Part shown: positions 16,341 to 25,074 of the stretch, in pieces
Layout: each line of letters begins with the position of its first letter
How positions within the stretch are numbered: position 1 is the stretch's first letter
Assembly: GCA_039183205.1 (NCBI GenBank)
Contig: JBCDBR010000013.1
Location: 26,287 to 90,286, forward strand
DNA: 64,000 nt
DNA from: HKCCE3408 sp039183205
Lineage (GTDB): Bacteria; Pseudomonadota; Alphaproteobacteria; Rhodobacterales; Rhodobacteraceae
Direction of reading: 5' to 3'
Notes under the pieces: model-generated
Seen by the model: only the letters and a program-made list of their open reading frames with translations
What the model was told of the DNA's origin: nothing
The model's database searches: none
Program-made: the position numbers and the translations under genes

Positions 16341-17278
16341 CGCCGCCTGAGCCTTGGATCGACGATGGCATAGGCCACATCGACCAAAAACGTGACAAAG
16401 ATGACGGCAAAGACCAAGAGCATTGTCACGCTTTCAACGACGATAAGATCGCGCTGCGTGATCCCTTGGAAAATCAACCGCCCCAGCCCAGGCAGGAAAA
16501 ACACGTTTTCAATGATGATGGCCCCTGCGAGCAAAAACGAAAATTGTAGGCCCAGGATGGTCAGGGCGGGAATTAGCGCGTTACGCAGCGCATGTCGGAC
16601 AACCGCCTGGCGCTGGCTCAAACCCTTCGCCCGCGCAGTGCGGATATAGTCCTGGCTCAACGTATCAATAAGTGCCGAACGCATGACGCGGGCCAAAATG
16701 GCAGCCTGCGGTAAGGCCAGTGCAATGGCCGGCAGGGTAAGCGACACAAACGCGGCACCCGGATTTTCCCATCCTGGAAACCCACCTGCTGGGACCCATT
16801 GCAACACAACCGCGAATAGCGTTTGCAACAGCATTCCGAACCAAAAATTGGGGATCGCGATGCCCAATTGCGTCGCGCTCATCACGCCGACATCCATCGC
16901 CTGCCCACGATAGGCCGCCGCCATCATCCCAAGAGGAAAGGCCAGGAGCGTCGATAGCACCAGCGCATATACCGCAAGCGGCAGCGACACCCAAATGCGG
17001 TCCAAGACAAGCTCTGACACGGGAATACGGTAGGTATAGGACATGCCGAAATCGCCGGATAGCATTCCGCCAAGCCAACCGAAATAACGTGCCGTCACGG
17101 ACCCCGTAAGACCAAGCTCCGCGCGCAGGGCTGCGACGTTTTCTTCGGTCGCGTTCAATCCCAACATAAACGCCGCGGGATCGCCTGGCACAATTTCGAC
17201 CACCGCAAATATGACAATGCTGGCAACAAGCAGACTGAGGCAGAGCGACGAGAACCGGCCAAGAAGATACGCAAGCAT
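16337..17278 (-). CDS. ABC transporter permease, DppB type
   Basis: The first gene of the importer operon, 313 residues. Features are the N-terminal helix MLAYLLGRFSSLCLSLLVAS, the large periplasmic loop with DPAAFMLGLNATEENVAALR, the EAA coupling loop (ARAKGLSQRQAVVRHALRNA) and the C-terminal VDVAYAIVDPRLRRR typical of DppB. Six transmembrane helices are visible. It pairs with the DppC-type subunit. Upstream on the same strand there is no binding-protein gene next to it: the divergent gene at 17420 begins 140 bp away and the binding protein lies beyond clpS and a LysR gene. Confidence 0.95.
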   Translation of the reverse strand: MLAYLLGRFSSLCLSLLVASIVIFAVVEIVPGDPAAFMLGLNATEENVAALRAELGLTGSVTARYFGWLGGMLSGDFGMSYTYRIPVSELVLDRIWVSLPLAVYALVLSTLLAFPLGMMAAAYRGQAMDVGVMSATQLGIAIPNFWFGMLLQTLFAVVLQWVPAGGFPGWENPGAAFVSLTLPAIALALPQAAILARVMRSALIDTLSQDYIRTARAKGLSQRQAVVRHALRNALIPALTILGLQFSFLLAGAIIIENVFFLPGLGRLIFQGITQRDLIVVESVTMLLVFAVIFVTFLVDVAYAIVDPRLRRR

Positions 17279-17419
17279 AGCGACATGGCTAGCCTGCCAC
17301 GCGGCACGGGGGAAGGGAAAGCTGCGTGGTTCTGTCCAAACCCTTGCGCCGCGCCGACCGCGGTCACGATCCCGCGAGTAGGCTGGCGCCGCGCGGCCAA
17401 CGCCGTTACCGCAATTGAC

Positions 17420-17974
17420 ATGCTCCGCCTATCCTTGCTTTTGACCTGTCTGGCCGCGCCTGCTGGCGCCTTTATCCTCGATGGCAATATTCTGCGCCAA
17501 ACAGGCAACGGCGCCTTTGTGAAGCTCGACCCCACAACGGGGTTTGCCGTCGGTGCCGACACCTTTGACGATGACAACCTCTATGGGTTTGACGAGGACC
17601 AGAACATCACGCTCATAGAGCCGATCCGGGTTGATATCGGCGGTTGCATAAATGGACACATTGCCGCCGGCACGGTCGTGGCGAGCCACTACATCTTTTT
17701 CGATAGTATCTCTGGTGTCCAAGCTGGGTTCGTCGATTTTGATGCGCCGATACTCGGCATCGCAGCCTACCAAGACACTATGGCCGCGACAGATTACCTC
17801 GCCAATACGGACGTCCACTATATCAGCCTCGAATTGCGCGGCCTCGAAGACGGCGATGCGGCATGGATCGATCCGCAATTGCCCAGCCGGCTATGGGTCC
17901 GTTGGGCCGGTTCTTCACCTGGGGATTATATTCGCGTCTTCACGGCGGAATCCCCCGGCGCAATGCTGTTTTAG
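17420..17974 (+). CDS. Predicted secreted protein of unknown function
   Basis: From the ATG at 17420 the product has 184 residues and starts with a signal peptide (MLRLSLLLTCLAAPAGAFIL). The frame extends upstream but only with charged sequence unsuited to export. The mature part is acidic and beta-rich, with a repeated Asp-containing stretch (DTFDDDNLYGFDEDQN) and the ending WVRWAGSSPGDYIRVFTAE. I remember similar short extracellular proteins in marine alphaproteobacteria, but no family name comes with confidence. It converges on clpS with a four-base overlap and is divergent from the ABC permease operon. Confidence 0.7.
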   Translation: MLRLSLLLTCLAAPAGAFILDGNILRQTGNGAFVKLDPTTGFAVGADTFDDDNLYGFDEDQNITLIEPIRVDIGGCINGHIAAGTVVASHYIFFDSISGVQAGFVDFDAPILGIAAYQDTMAATDYLANTDVHYISLELRGLEDGDAAWIDPQLPSRLWVRWAGSSPGDYIRVFTAESPGAMLF

Positions 17975-18276
17975 TCTTCCTTTTCTGTGGTAAAGGCCAA
18001 GGGGTAGCCTTGCGCTGCGCCCAAATCGGTTGCCTGTCTCGCCTTTTCCTCAGCGATTTCGCGCGTAAACACCGCCACCACTGCTGCGCCTTTTTGGTGT
18101 GCGGCAAGCATCACGCCCATCGCTTCGCCTTCCGACATGCGGAATACGCGCTTAAGGACAGACACGACGAATTCGCGCGGTGTGAAATCGTCGTTCAGCA
18201 AGATGACCTTATATAGCGGCGGGCGCACGGGCCGTACACGGGGGCGCGTGCGGACCAGGATATTCGGGTCTGACAT
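17971..18276 (-). CDS. clpS: ATP-dependent Clp protease adaptor ClpS
   Basis: A 101-residue adaptor that binds substrates carrying destabilising N-terminal residues and hands them to ClpAP. A flexible basic N-terminus (residues 1-20) precedes the folded core PLYKVILLNDDFTPREFVVSV, whose NDDFT segment lines the N-degron pocket. The helices RVFRMSEGEAMGVMLAAHQKG and TREIAEEKARQA complete the fold. It is the usual length. clpA is not adjacent. The gene stands between the ABC permease operon and the LysR gene, in what looks like an interruption of the importer locus. Confidence 0.96.
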   Translation of the reverse strand: MSDPNILVRTRPRVRPVRPPLYKVILLNDDFTPREFVVSVLKRVFRMSEGEAMGVMLAAHQKGAAVVAVFTREIAEEKARQATDLGAAQGYPLAFTTEKED

Positions 18277-18327
18277 GGCGCGAGATGATCCCGGGAATCA
18301 GCCCCATCTGTCCAGCCCGCAGATGTG

Positions 18328-19245
18328 CTAAGCGAGTGCTGCGTTTAGCTCGGCGGCCTCTGCTGCCGCCCATGCCCGAAATGCCGCCACATTCGGTGAA
18401 TTCCACCGCGCTTTGGGCCCTATCAATGCGTACCGCCCTTCCAGCGGGGCGCAGACGAGATCGGGAAACAACAAAACCAAAGTGCCGAGGGCCAATTCGT
18501 CATGGCACAGCGCAAGATCTGCCATCACCACGCCAGCGCCAAGCGTCGCGGCGCGCGCGGCGAGATCGAAGTTCAGGAATGCCTCGCCCTGGGAAAGGTC
18601 GAGGCCTGCAACTTCAAACGCGTTGACCCAAACCTCCCAATCGAAGTGACTTGGCCGTTCGTGCAGTAGACGTATGCTGGCCAGGTCCGCGGGGGTTTTC
18701 ACGTGGGGGATGGATTTCGCAAATTCCGGAGAACAGGCCGGCGATAGGTGAATGGGGAACAAAGGCGCGACTGCAATGTCCTGGGCGCGGCCGGGCGGAT
18801 ACTCAACCGACAGGCCAATGTCGAATTGGGCCGCGTCAAACCCCCGGTCGCTGTAGAAATCTGTCGTCAGCGCCACGCGGATATCTGGATGTGCAGCGCG
18901 AAACCGATCCAGTCGCGGAATGAGCCAGCGAATGGAAAGAGACGGCGGACAGATCAACCGCAATTCGTCCCCTGAACCCGAAAGCGCCCGCGCGGCATAG
19001 CCGATCCGTTCGAACGCGTCCGTCAGGACAGGTAGAAACTCCCGCCCCGCAGGCGTGAGGGTAACGCCGTTTGCGCCCCGGTCGAACAATTGCACGCCAA
19101 GATCCGCCTCAAGCAGCTTCACATGCCGGCTGATCGCCCCGCGCGTGACATGCAATTCCGCTGCCGCGCCGATGTAGCCGCCATGGCGTGCGGCGGCCTC
19201 AAAGGCCCGCAAGGCATTCATCGGGGGCATGCGCATACGGCGCAT
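18328..19245 (-). CDS. LysR family regulator (GcvA-like)
   Basis: A 305-residue LysR protein with the GcvA-type N-terminus PPMNALRAFEAAARHGGYIGAAAELHVTR and recognition helix GAISRHVKLLE. The effector domain starts near residue 95 (DELRLICPPSLSIRWLIPRLDRF). Several in-frame ATGs lie within the first nine codons, so the start is uncertain by up to 24 bases. It is divergent from a small DUF1127-like gene at 19350, a likely target, and lies between the ABC permease operon and its probable binding-protein gene, which it may also control. A CCAAG-N12-CTTGG pair stands in the divergent gap. Confidence 0.92.
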   Translation of the reverse strand: MRRMRMPPMNALRAFEAAARHGGYIGAAAELHVTRGAISRHVKLLEADLGVQLFDRGANGVTLTPAGREFLPVLTDAFERIGYAARALSGSGDELRLICPPSLSIRWLIPRLDRFRAAHPDIRVALTTDFYSDRGFDAAQFDIGLSVEYPPGRAQDIAVAPLFPIHLSPACSPEFAKSIPHVKTPADLASIRLLHERPSHFDWEVWVNAFEVAGLDLSQGEAFLNFDLAARAATLGAGVVMADLALCHDELALGTLVLLFPDLVCAPLEGRYALIGPKARWNSPNVAAFRAWAAAEAAELNAALA

Positions 19246-19349
19246 AGGATCAGATTTTCTGTCCCAAGACCAGATAGAACTTGGTTTGCAGTCGTTACAG
19301 AGGCTCAGGTATCAGAGCGAAAAGAGCTACGAAAACGAGAAGAAAAGAG

Positions 19350-19592
19350 ATGAATCCGATTCTTGCGCTGACTTTGTCCTGCGCCCGATCCAATCCGTTA
19401 GGCCTAATTTTTCAGAACCGTGGCATCCCCAAGAACCGGTCACGGACGGAAATTGAGCTTGACCGACTGGCTGAAACCTCACCGCACCTGTTGGCCGATA
19501 TCGGCTTTCACCGCAATCCTCGCGAATGTACGCCGACGCATGACATCTGGCGCCGCGGCGCCTTGCGGGTCGAGGTTTTGCGCCGCTGGTGA
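19350..19592 (+). CDS. DUF1127-like small protein
   Basis: An 80-residue product. The central part ELDRLAETSPHLLADIGFHRNP fits the DUF1127 pattern, in which a short helix is followed by L-x-D-I-G-(L/F)-x-R. The ATG at 19350 has GAAAAGAG directly upstream; the open frame extends to 19281 without a better site. DUF1127 proteins in alphaproteobacteria are small Arg-rich proteins, some of which affect RNA turnover or phosphate and stress physiology. It is divergent from a LysR gene and probably controlled by it. The N-terminal 30 residues are not part of the domain and look unstructured. Confidence 0.6.
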   Translation: MNPILALTLSCARSNPLGLIFQNRGIPKNRSRTEIELDRLAETSPHLLADIGFHRNPRECTPTHDIWRRGALRVEVLRRW

Positions 19593-19635
19593 TTGCTGAT
19601 CCGGCGACGCCCTTAGCGATGTCGACTTGCCGCGA

Positions 19636-21108
19636 TTATTCCGTCCAATAGACGCCGGTTAGATCCACTGCTTGGGTTGGCCGATTTTCCCACAACCCTT
19701 CGATCCCAGCATTTGCGACACCAGCAATTGCAAGTTGGAACAAGAACCCGTTCACATAATCCCCGGCAATCATCTCTTGCGCGGCTACATTGATCTCCGA
19801 CCGGCGTGCGGGATCACTTTCGGCGGCCAACTCCTCCATGAGCGCGTCGAATTCTGGATTGTCGTAGTTGAAGTAATAGCCTTCACGAGCATAAATTCCG
19901 ATATCTGCGGGCTCGGTATGGCTGACGATCGTCAGATCATAATCGGTGCCGCGAAAAACCTGTTCGAGCCATTGCGCCCATTCCAGGTTCGATATTTCGG
20001 TTTCGATCCCGACGTCACGCAATTGCGCTGCGATGATCTCGCCCCCGCGCCGTGCGTAAACGGGTGGGGGCAACATCAGCCGCAATGTCACGTTTTCCAC
20101 GCCCGCCTCCGCAAGCAAGGCACGTGCGCGGTCTGGGTCATAGTTCGACCCTGCGGTCAGGTCGACGTAATCGGGATGATGCGGCGCAAAATGGGTTCCA
20201 ATTGGCGTGCCATAGCCGAACATGGCGCCGTCGATGATGTCTCGGCGATTGATCGCGTGCGCAATGGCTTGTCGAACGCGGACGTCATCCAACGGCGGCT
20301 GGACGTTGTTCATGGCGAGTATCGTTTCGCCTTCCGTTGTGCCGACAATTAGATTGAACCGCGGGTCGGCCTCAAATTGCGCAAGCGTTTCGGGCGCTGG
20401 AAAACCAGGAAAGGCATCGACGTCACCGGCCATGACAGCGGCAAAGGCGGCATTCGGGTCGTCAATGAAGCGGAACGTTGCGGTTTCGAGCGCTGCGGGC
20501 TCGCCCCAATAATCCGGGTTGCGGACAAGCTCGACGCGGTCGCCCTGTGCCCATTCGGCGAAGCGAAACGGACCCGTCCCGATCGGGTTGGTTGCGTTGT
20601 TATCTGCACTTTCGGGTGCAACGATAACGGCATCGCCCCATGCCATATTAAAGAGAAACGCGCCGCTTGCGTCCGACAACGTCACGACAACGGTTGTGTC
20701 GTCGACCGCCTCGACCGAGGAAATGGCAGCAAACAGCCCTGGCTGAGCGTTGGTGGACCCTTCGGCGCGGGCGCGATCGAGGGAAAACACGACATCTTCC
20801 GCCGTAAAGGCCGTCCCATCGTGGAACGTAACGCCGTCGCGCAATGTGAAGGTGTAAACGGTGCCATCCTCTGAAATCGTCCAGTCCGATGCCAGCGCTG
20901 GCAAAATCGAGCCGTCCGGTCCGAACCGCGTCAAGCCTTCGAAAACGTTCGCGTAGACGACTTCGTCTATCGCTGCGGCTGCGCCACCTGTTGGGTCAAG
21001 GTTCGGCGGCTCCAACTGCATTCCAACGGTGATATCCGTGCGTTGCGCACAGGCGACACCGGCACACAATGTCAAGATGGCCGCGCCAGTCAGAAGGCGT
21101 GTCAGCAT
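19636..21108 (-). CDS. ABC transporter substrate-binding protein, family 5 (peptide/opine type)
   Basis: A periplasmic binding protein of 490 residues. The signal peptide is MLTRLLTGAAILTLCAGVACAQ and the start at 21108 has GGGAGA upstream. The body matches family 5: VYANVFEGLTRFGPDGSILPALASDW, YTFTLRDGVTFHDGTAFTAEDV and the late block AINRRDIIDGAMFGYGTPI. It should feed the DppBC permease, but its gene lies 2.4 kb upstream of dppB, separated by the LysR, clpS and two plus-strand genes. Alternatively it could serve a distant transporter. Ligand preference in this family ranges over peptides, opines and nickel and cannot be read here. Confidence 0.94.
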   Translation of the reverse strand: MLTRLLTGAAILTLCAGVACAQRTDITVGMQLEPPNLDPTGGAAAAIDEVVYANVFEGLTRFGPDGSILPALASDWTISEDGTVYTFTLRDGVTFHDGTAFTAEDVVFSLDRARAEGSTNAQPGLFAAISSVEAVDDTTVVVTLSDASGAFLFNMAWGDAVIVAPESADNNATNPIGTGPFRFAEWAQGDRVELVRNPDYWGEPAALETATFRFIDDPNAAFAAVMAGDVDAFPGFPAPETLAQFEADPRFNLIVGTTEGETILAMNNVQPPLDDVRVRQAIAHAINRRDIIDGAMFGYGTPIGTHFAPHHPDYVDLTAGSNYDPDRARALLAEAGVENVTLRLMLPPPVYARRGGEIIAAQLRDVGIETEISNLEWAQWLEQVFRGTDYDLTIVSHTEPADIGIYAREGYYFNYDNPEFDALMEELAAESDPARRSEINVAAQEMIAGDYVNGFLFQLAIAGVANAGIEGLWENRPTQAVDLTGVYWTE

Positions 21109-21310
21109 TGGATATCTCCCTCGAATCCCTGTGTTAACAACATCGTAGGTGCAGCGATGCCGAGGTGGCAAGGGTTTGCTGGCAACAGATGGCGCGACGG
21201 GAAACGCAAAAAGCTGTGGGCAAAAGCAAAAACCGGTCGTGCGAATCTTTGTAACGCGTTAACGGAAGCGGGGTTGGCACGCGCGGGATTTAGCTTTGGG
21301 GGTGGAAGTC

Positions 21311-21508
21311 ATGACGACGGCAGAGGCCAATGACATCCTTGAAATGTCGCCAGAAAGCCTGGGCTCTTTCTTGATGGAGCATCGGCGCAGAAAGACCTTA
21401 AGTTCGTTGGTGCGCCGGCTAAATGAGTCGATGCTGGGGGACGATAGCGAAGCGCAATCGCGCGCCGAAGCGGTCTTGGAGCGGATCGGCTTGCTCCACG
21501 TCGACTGA
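21311..21508 (+). CDS. Small acidic/helical protein, function unknown
   Basis: A 65-residue product (MTTAEANDILEMSPESLG...) starting at 21311 with GGGGGTGG upstream. The sequence is strongly helical with a basic patch (EHRRRKTLSSLVRRLNESML) and an acidic second half. No family is recognised. Codon usage and the absence of rare codons look like a real gene, but its shortness leaves doubt. It stands alone between the binding-protein gene and two membrane-protein genes. Confidence 0.5.
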   Translation: MTTAEANDILEMSPESLGSFLMEHRRRKTLSSLVRRLNESMLGDDSEAQSRAEAVLERIGLLHVD

Positions 21509-21804
21509 TCGTGTCGTAAGTCGCACAGCCTGAGGCGTTTCGCGGCGCGCTGCTGCAAGATCGAAAACGTGGCCTGAGCGAACGACGATCTTAAATCCGT
21601 ACATCCACCGGCCCAAAGACGTGTGCCGCGCCATCCGTTGCGACTTCGCATCAGGTGGCGCGCGTGTCGTCTACGATGCCGCGGCTGGAGCATTCTATCG
21701 CATCTGCACCGCTTCAATCCTCGGTGTAAGTTCTGGCACAACACTGCCATTTGGCTTTCGCACGCCCATATGACACCCTACGACCAATGAGAGAGGATCC
21801 TAGA
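21509..21804. other. Non-coding gap, no convincing gene
   Basis: About 300 bases separate the small gene at 21311 from the membrane protein at 21805. Minus-strand open frames crossing this stretch are Arg/Cys-rich and look like noise. I see no hairpin or repeat of note. A promoter for the 21805-22687 pair is expected near its right end. Confidence 0.4.
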
Positions 21805-22065
21805 ATGGGACTTGTCCTACGAACCGGCCTGATTGCCTTTGCTTTTTTGACGCTGGTTTATGTTTGCGTGTTCTACTATCTGCGGGAAGGTCAAAAGATG
21901 CAGCTAGAGGAAGACTGGGCCGCTGCCGGCCGGCCCGGTGATCGCGATCATTGGGTCCGCGAACGGTTAAACCCAATTGCCGATCGGATCATGCGCCGCT
22001 TGGTTTTATGGGTGTACTTTTTGCCGCTTGCGGCGCTAATCGCCGTCATTGCCGTGACGACCTGA
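21805..22065 (+). CDS. Small membrane protein of unknown function
   Basis: An 86-residue protein from the ATG at 21805, which has AGAGAGG upstream; 18 extra codons are open before it without a ribosome-binding site. Two transmembrane helices (residues 2-22, LVLRTGLIAFAFLTLVYVCVF, and about 64-84) flank a charged loop with EDWAAAGRPGDRDHWVRER. The pattern is known to me as a conserved hypothetical of Rhodobacterales. It is 10 bp upstream of the DUF1523 gene, and the two are probably co-expressed membrane partners. Confidence 0.75.
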   Translation: MGLVLRTGLIAFAFLTLVYVCVFYYLREGQKMQLEEDWAAAGRPGDRDHWVRERLNPIADRIMRRLVLWVYFLPLAALIAVIAVTT

Positions 22066-22075
22066 TGGAGAGCCG

Positions 22076-22687
22076 ATGCGCTGGCCGAGAATTGCATTTC
22101 TGAGTATCTTGGCGCTCCTGGCAGTCGGGTTCCTCAATTACACTCTGCCAGACCGCGACATCGTGCGCGTCACGGGAACGGAGATTTTTCGTACCGACCT
22201 GTCGGGCTGGAATCGCATCTTCTATGCGTCCTCCGAAAGTGGTTCTGCGAGCACGGACATTCGTGATGTCCGTTTGATCAATACCACACGGCCTGGCGAC
22301 GATGCGGTTGTTTCTGTCTACCGAAACGAAGACACAGGCCTGGGCTGGCCACCCTATTTCAAGTTCGCGAGCCAGGACCTTCAGGCCGAAGCGCTTGATC
22401 TGGTCTCCACGTCGGATGACCCGCAATGGGTCGTCGTCACGCATTACGGTTGGCGGTCGAATTTTTTCAGCGCCTATCCGAACGCGATTGCGATAAGGCC
22501 CATCGACGATCCAGAAACGCGTTTGTTCCCATGGATGAATGTCTTGATCCTTTTGGGTATTGGCCTGGCTCTATTGGCGATTTGGCGTCTGTGGGAACGG
22601 TTCGAAGACTATGTGATTGAGCCAATTGTTGATCGCGTCGCAGTCCGATGGGCGAAGACCCGAGACTGGATGGCAGGCCGGCGATAA
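22076..22687 (+). CDS. DUF1523 family membrane-anchored protein
   Basis: A 203-residue protein with an N-terminal anchor (IAFLSILALLAVGFLNYTLP) directly followed by RDIVRVTGTEIFRTD, a hallmark I associate with DUF1523. A periplasmic domain of about 110 residues carries the GWPPYFKF and VTHYGWRSNFFSAYPNAIAI blocks. A second helix near residue 150 (MNVLILLGIGLALLAIW) leads into a basic cytoplasmic tail. The function of the family is unknown. It follows the small membrane protein gene by 10 bp and converges on the ALDH16 gene. Confidence 0.82.
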   Translation: MRWPRIAFLSILALLAVGFLNYTLPDRDIVRVTGTEIFRTDLSGWNRIFYASSESGSASTDIRDVRLINTTRPGDDAVVSVYRNEDTGLGWPPYFKFASQDLQAEALDLVSTSDDPQWVVVTHYGWRSNFFSAYPNAIAIRPIDDPETRLFPWMNVLILLGIGLALLAIWRLWERFEDYVIEPIVDRVAVRWAKTRDWMAGRR

Positions 22688-22723
22688 CCCGTCAGCGCAT
22701 GTTTTTCTTTAAGTCGATAGCCG

Positions 22724-25066
22724 CTATGCGCCGTAAGGCACCCAAACGGTTTTAATCTCCGTGGCCGCTTCGACAAAGCGGTCCGCGGAAACCTGGGACC
22801 AATCCGGGTTTTGCCCATCATTGACCCACGTCCGTTTGAGGTTTCCTGCGCTGGCGCCCTCGACCAGTTCAGAGATGTCTTGGCCTGAAAAGGACCAGAT
22901 CGCATCAACCCCCAGGTGGCCAGCCAGCGCCGCCGCCATGTCTTGATGCTGGCCCGTGACGATATTAACCACGCCGCCCGGAACGTCCGAGGTGTCGAGA
23001 ACTTGGTACAGATCGGTGGCTGTCAGTGGCGCAGTTTCATTTGTAATCAGCACCAGCCGGTTTCCCATAGCCATCGATGCACCGATCAGTGTGACCGGCG
23101 CCAGGAGCGCGGAGTCTTCGGGTGCAAATGCGCCAATGACGCCGACCGGTTCCCGCAAGGACATCGCCAAACCCCGGATCGGCACCGGTTTTGCGCGGCC
23201 TTCGACCTTGTCGGCCAGGGCTGCAAATGTGAACAGCCGATCGATGCTAGCGGCGACTTCGGCATCGGCCCGCGCCGACGTCGCACCTACCAGGTCCGTT
23301 AAGCGAGACGCGAATTCGTCCGCCCGTGCGGAGAGATTTTCAGCAATGTAATAGAGAACCTGCGCCCGCAAGTGACCGGTCGTGGTGCGCCAGCCAGTTG
23401 CGTTTGTTGCCGCCTCCACCGCATTGCGCACGTCCTTGCGATTGCCCAGGCCGACATGACCCAGAAGTTTGCCCTTTGGGCCATGAACGACCTGCGAATA
23501 GCCACTATCGGGCCGCGCCTGTTTGCCGCCGATATACATCTTTGCCGTTCGGTCGATGTCGGATGCGGGTTCTCCACCCGATCGGGGTTTTGGTGCCGCC
23601 GCCGGATTGGTTTTCATCGGTGCGCTGAGATATGCGGCCAATCCTTCCCATCCGCCTTCGCGCCCAAAGCCCGACTCGCGCACGCCGCCAAATCCGGCCG
23701 CGGCGTCGAAAAGGTTTGTCGCGTTGACCCAAACCACGCCCGCGGCCAGTTTCGGCGCAATGTCGAGCGCGAGATTGATATTCTCACTCCAGATCGTGGC
23801 GGCTAGGCCAAATCGAGTATTGTTGGCCAGGCTCACCGCTTCAGAGGGCGTGCGAAACGTTGTTCCCACCAAGACCGGACCAAAAATCTCCTCCTGCATC
23901 AGCGGCGCAGCGGGCGATAGGCCTGTGATCAATGTCGGCGGATAAAAGCACCCGGTTTCGGGCATCGCGATGGCCGCACGATGCATATCGCCTTCGGAAT
24001 TGGCGTCGACCATCGCGCTGATTGCGGCATGCTGGACGGGGTCTACCACGGCGCCGATATCGATGGATTTATCCAGCGGGTTGCCGACACGCAGTTTGTC
24101 CATCCGCGCCTTTAACCGCGCATGGAATGTTTCCGCGACCGATTCCTGCACCAAGAGCCTGGAGCCCGCGCAACAGACCTGCCCTTGATTGAACCAGATC
24201 GCGTCAACCAAGCCCTCGATGGCAGAGTCTAAATCAGCATCTTCTAAGACGATGTACGGCGATTTACCCCCGAGTTCGAGCGTAAGGCGCTTGCCCCGAC
24301 CGGCCGTTGCGGTCCGAATGCGCCGGCCGACATCGGTCGAACCTGTGAACGCGATTTTTGCGATATCGGAATGCTCGACAATCGCCTGGCCCGTCGCACC
24401 GTCACCGGTGACGATATTGACGACGCCTTTTGGCACCCCTGCCTCGGCACAGATTTCGGCGAAAAGCAGCGCCGTCAAAGAGGTATATTCAGCTGGCTTT
24501 AGCACCACGGTATTTCCCGCAGCCAAGGCCGGCGCGATTTTCCAGGCCAGCATCAAGAGCGGGAAATTCCACGGGATGATCTGGCCACATACGCCAAGCG
24601 GGCGGTGATCGGGCATTTCCTCGGTCAGGAGCTGGGCAAGTCCTGCATGGTAGTAAAAATGGCGCTGCGCCAGCGGGATATCGATGTCCCGGCTTTCACG
24701 AATGGGTTTCCCATTGTCCAGCGTTTCAAGAACGGCAAATAGCCGGCTGTGTTTTTGCAAGAGCCGCGCCAGCGCATAAAGGTGGCGTGCGCGTTTGTGC
24801 CCCGATAGCTTTGCCCATTTCGGAAACGCGGCCTTTGCGGCCTTTACGGCGCCATCTACATCGGCAACGCCGCCTTGGCTGATCTGGGCCAGGACCTCAC
24901 CATTGGCGGGGTTTTTCGTTGCAAACGTTGCGCCGGGCGCGGTGAATTCCCCGCCGATGAAATGCCCAAATTGTGCATCATGTTTATTGAGCCAAGACCG
25001 TGCCTCGGCATCGCTTTCCGGTGCCGGGCCGTATTCCATGTTTTCGAATATCTCGCGCGTCGTCAT
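22724..25066 (-). CDS. ALDH16-type aldehyde dehydrogenase with degenerate second domain
   Basis: A 780-residue protein with two ALDH modules. The first is complete: IIPWNFPLLMLAWKIAPALAAGN, FTGSTDVGRRI, ELGGKSPYIVLEDAD and the catalytic Cys in NQGQVCCAGSRLLV. The second, from about residue 490 (MYIGGKQARPDSGYSQVV), resembles an ALDH cofactor domain but lacks the Cys motif and ends early. This is the layout of ALDH16, in which domain 2 is non-catalytic. The start at 25066 has TGAGG six bases upstream; an ATG four codons earlier overlaps the deoC stop. The operon with deoC suggests oxidation of acetaldehyde or a deoxyribose-derived aldehyde. Confidence 0.92.
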   Translation of the reverse strand: MTTREIFENMEYGPAPESDAEARSWLNKHDAQFGHFIGGEFTAPGATFATKNPANGEVLAQISQGGVADVDGAVKAAKAAFPKWAKLSGHKRARHLYALARLLQKHSRLFAVLETLDNGKPIRESRDIDIPLAQRHFYYHAGLAQLLTEEMPDHRPLGVCGQIIPWNFPLLMLAWKIAPALAAGNTVVLKPAEYTSLTALLFAEICAEAGVPKGVVNIVTGDGATGQAIVEHSDIAKIAFTGSTDVGRRIRTATAGRGKRLTLELGGKSPYIVLEDADLDSAIEGLVDAIWFNQGQVCCAGSRLLVQESVAETFHARLKARMDKLRVGNPLDKSIDIGAVVDPVQHAAISAMVDANSEGDMHRAAIAMPETGCFYPPTLITGLSPAAPLMQEEIFGPVLVGTTFRTPSEAVSLANNTRFGLAATIWSENINLALDIAPKLAAGVVWVNATNLFDAAAGFGGVRESGFGREGGWEGLAAYLSAPMKTNPAAAPKPRSGGEPASDIDRTAKMYIGGKQARPDSGYSQVVHGPKGKLLGHVGLGNRKDVRNAVEAATNATGWRTTTGHLRAQVLYYIAENLSARADEFASRLTDLVGATSARADAEVAASIDRLFTFAALADKVEGRAKPVPIRGLAMSLREPVGVIGAFAPEDSALLAPVTLIGASMAMGNRLVLITNETAPLTATDLYQVLDTSDVPGGVVNIVTGQHQDMAAALAGHLGVDAIWSFSGQDISELVEGASAGNLKRTWVNDGQNPDWSQVSADRFVEAATEIKTVWVPYGA

Positions 25067-25074
25067 TGCGGGCC

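Noticed and set aside
21259..21750. 163-codon minus-strand frame across the small gene at 21311
   Set aside because: Composition (Arg, Cys, Ser rich) suggests a shadow frame; the opposite small gene looks more natural although itself uncertain.
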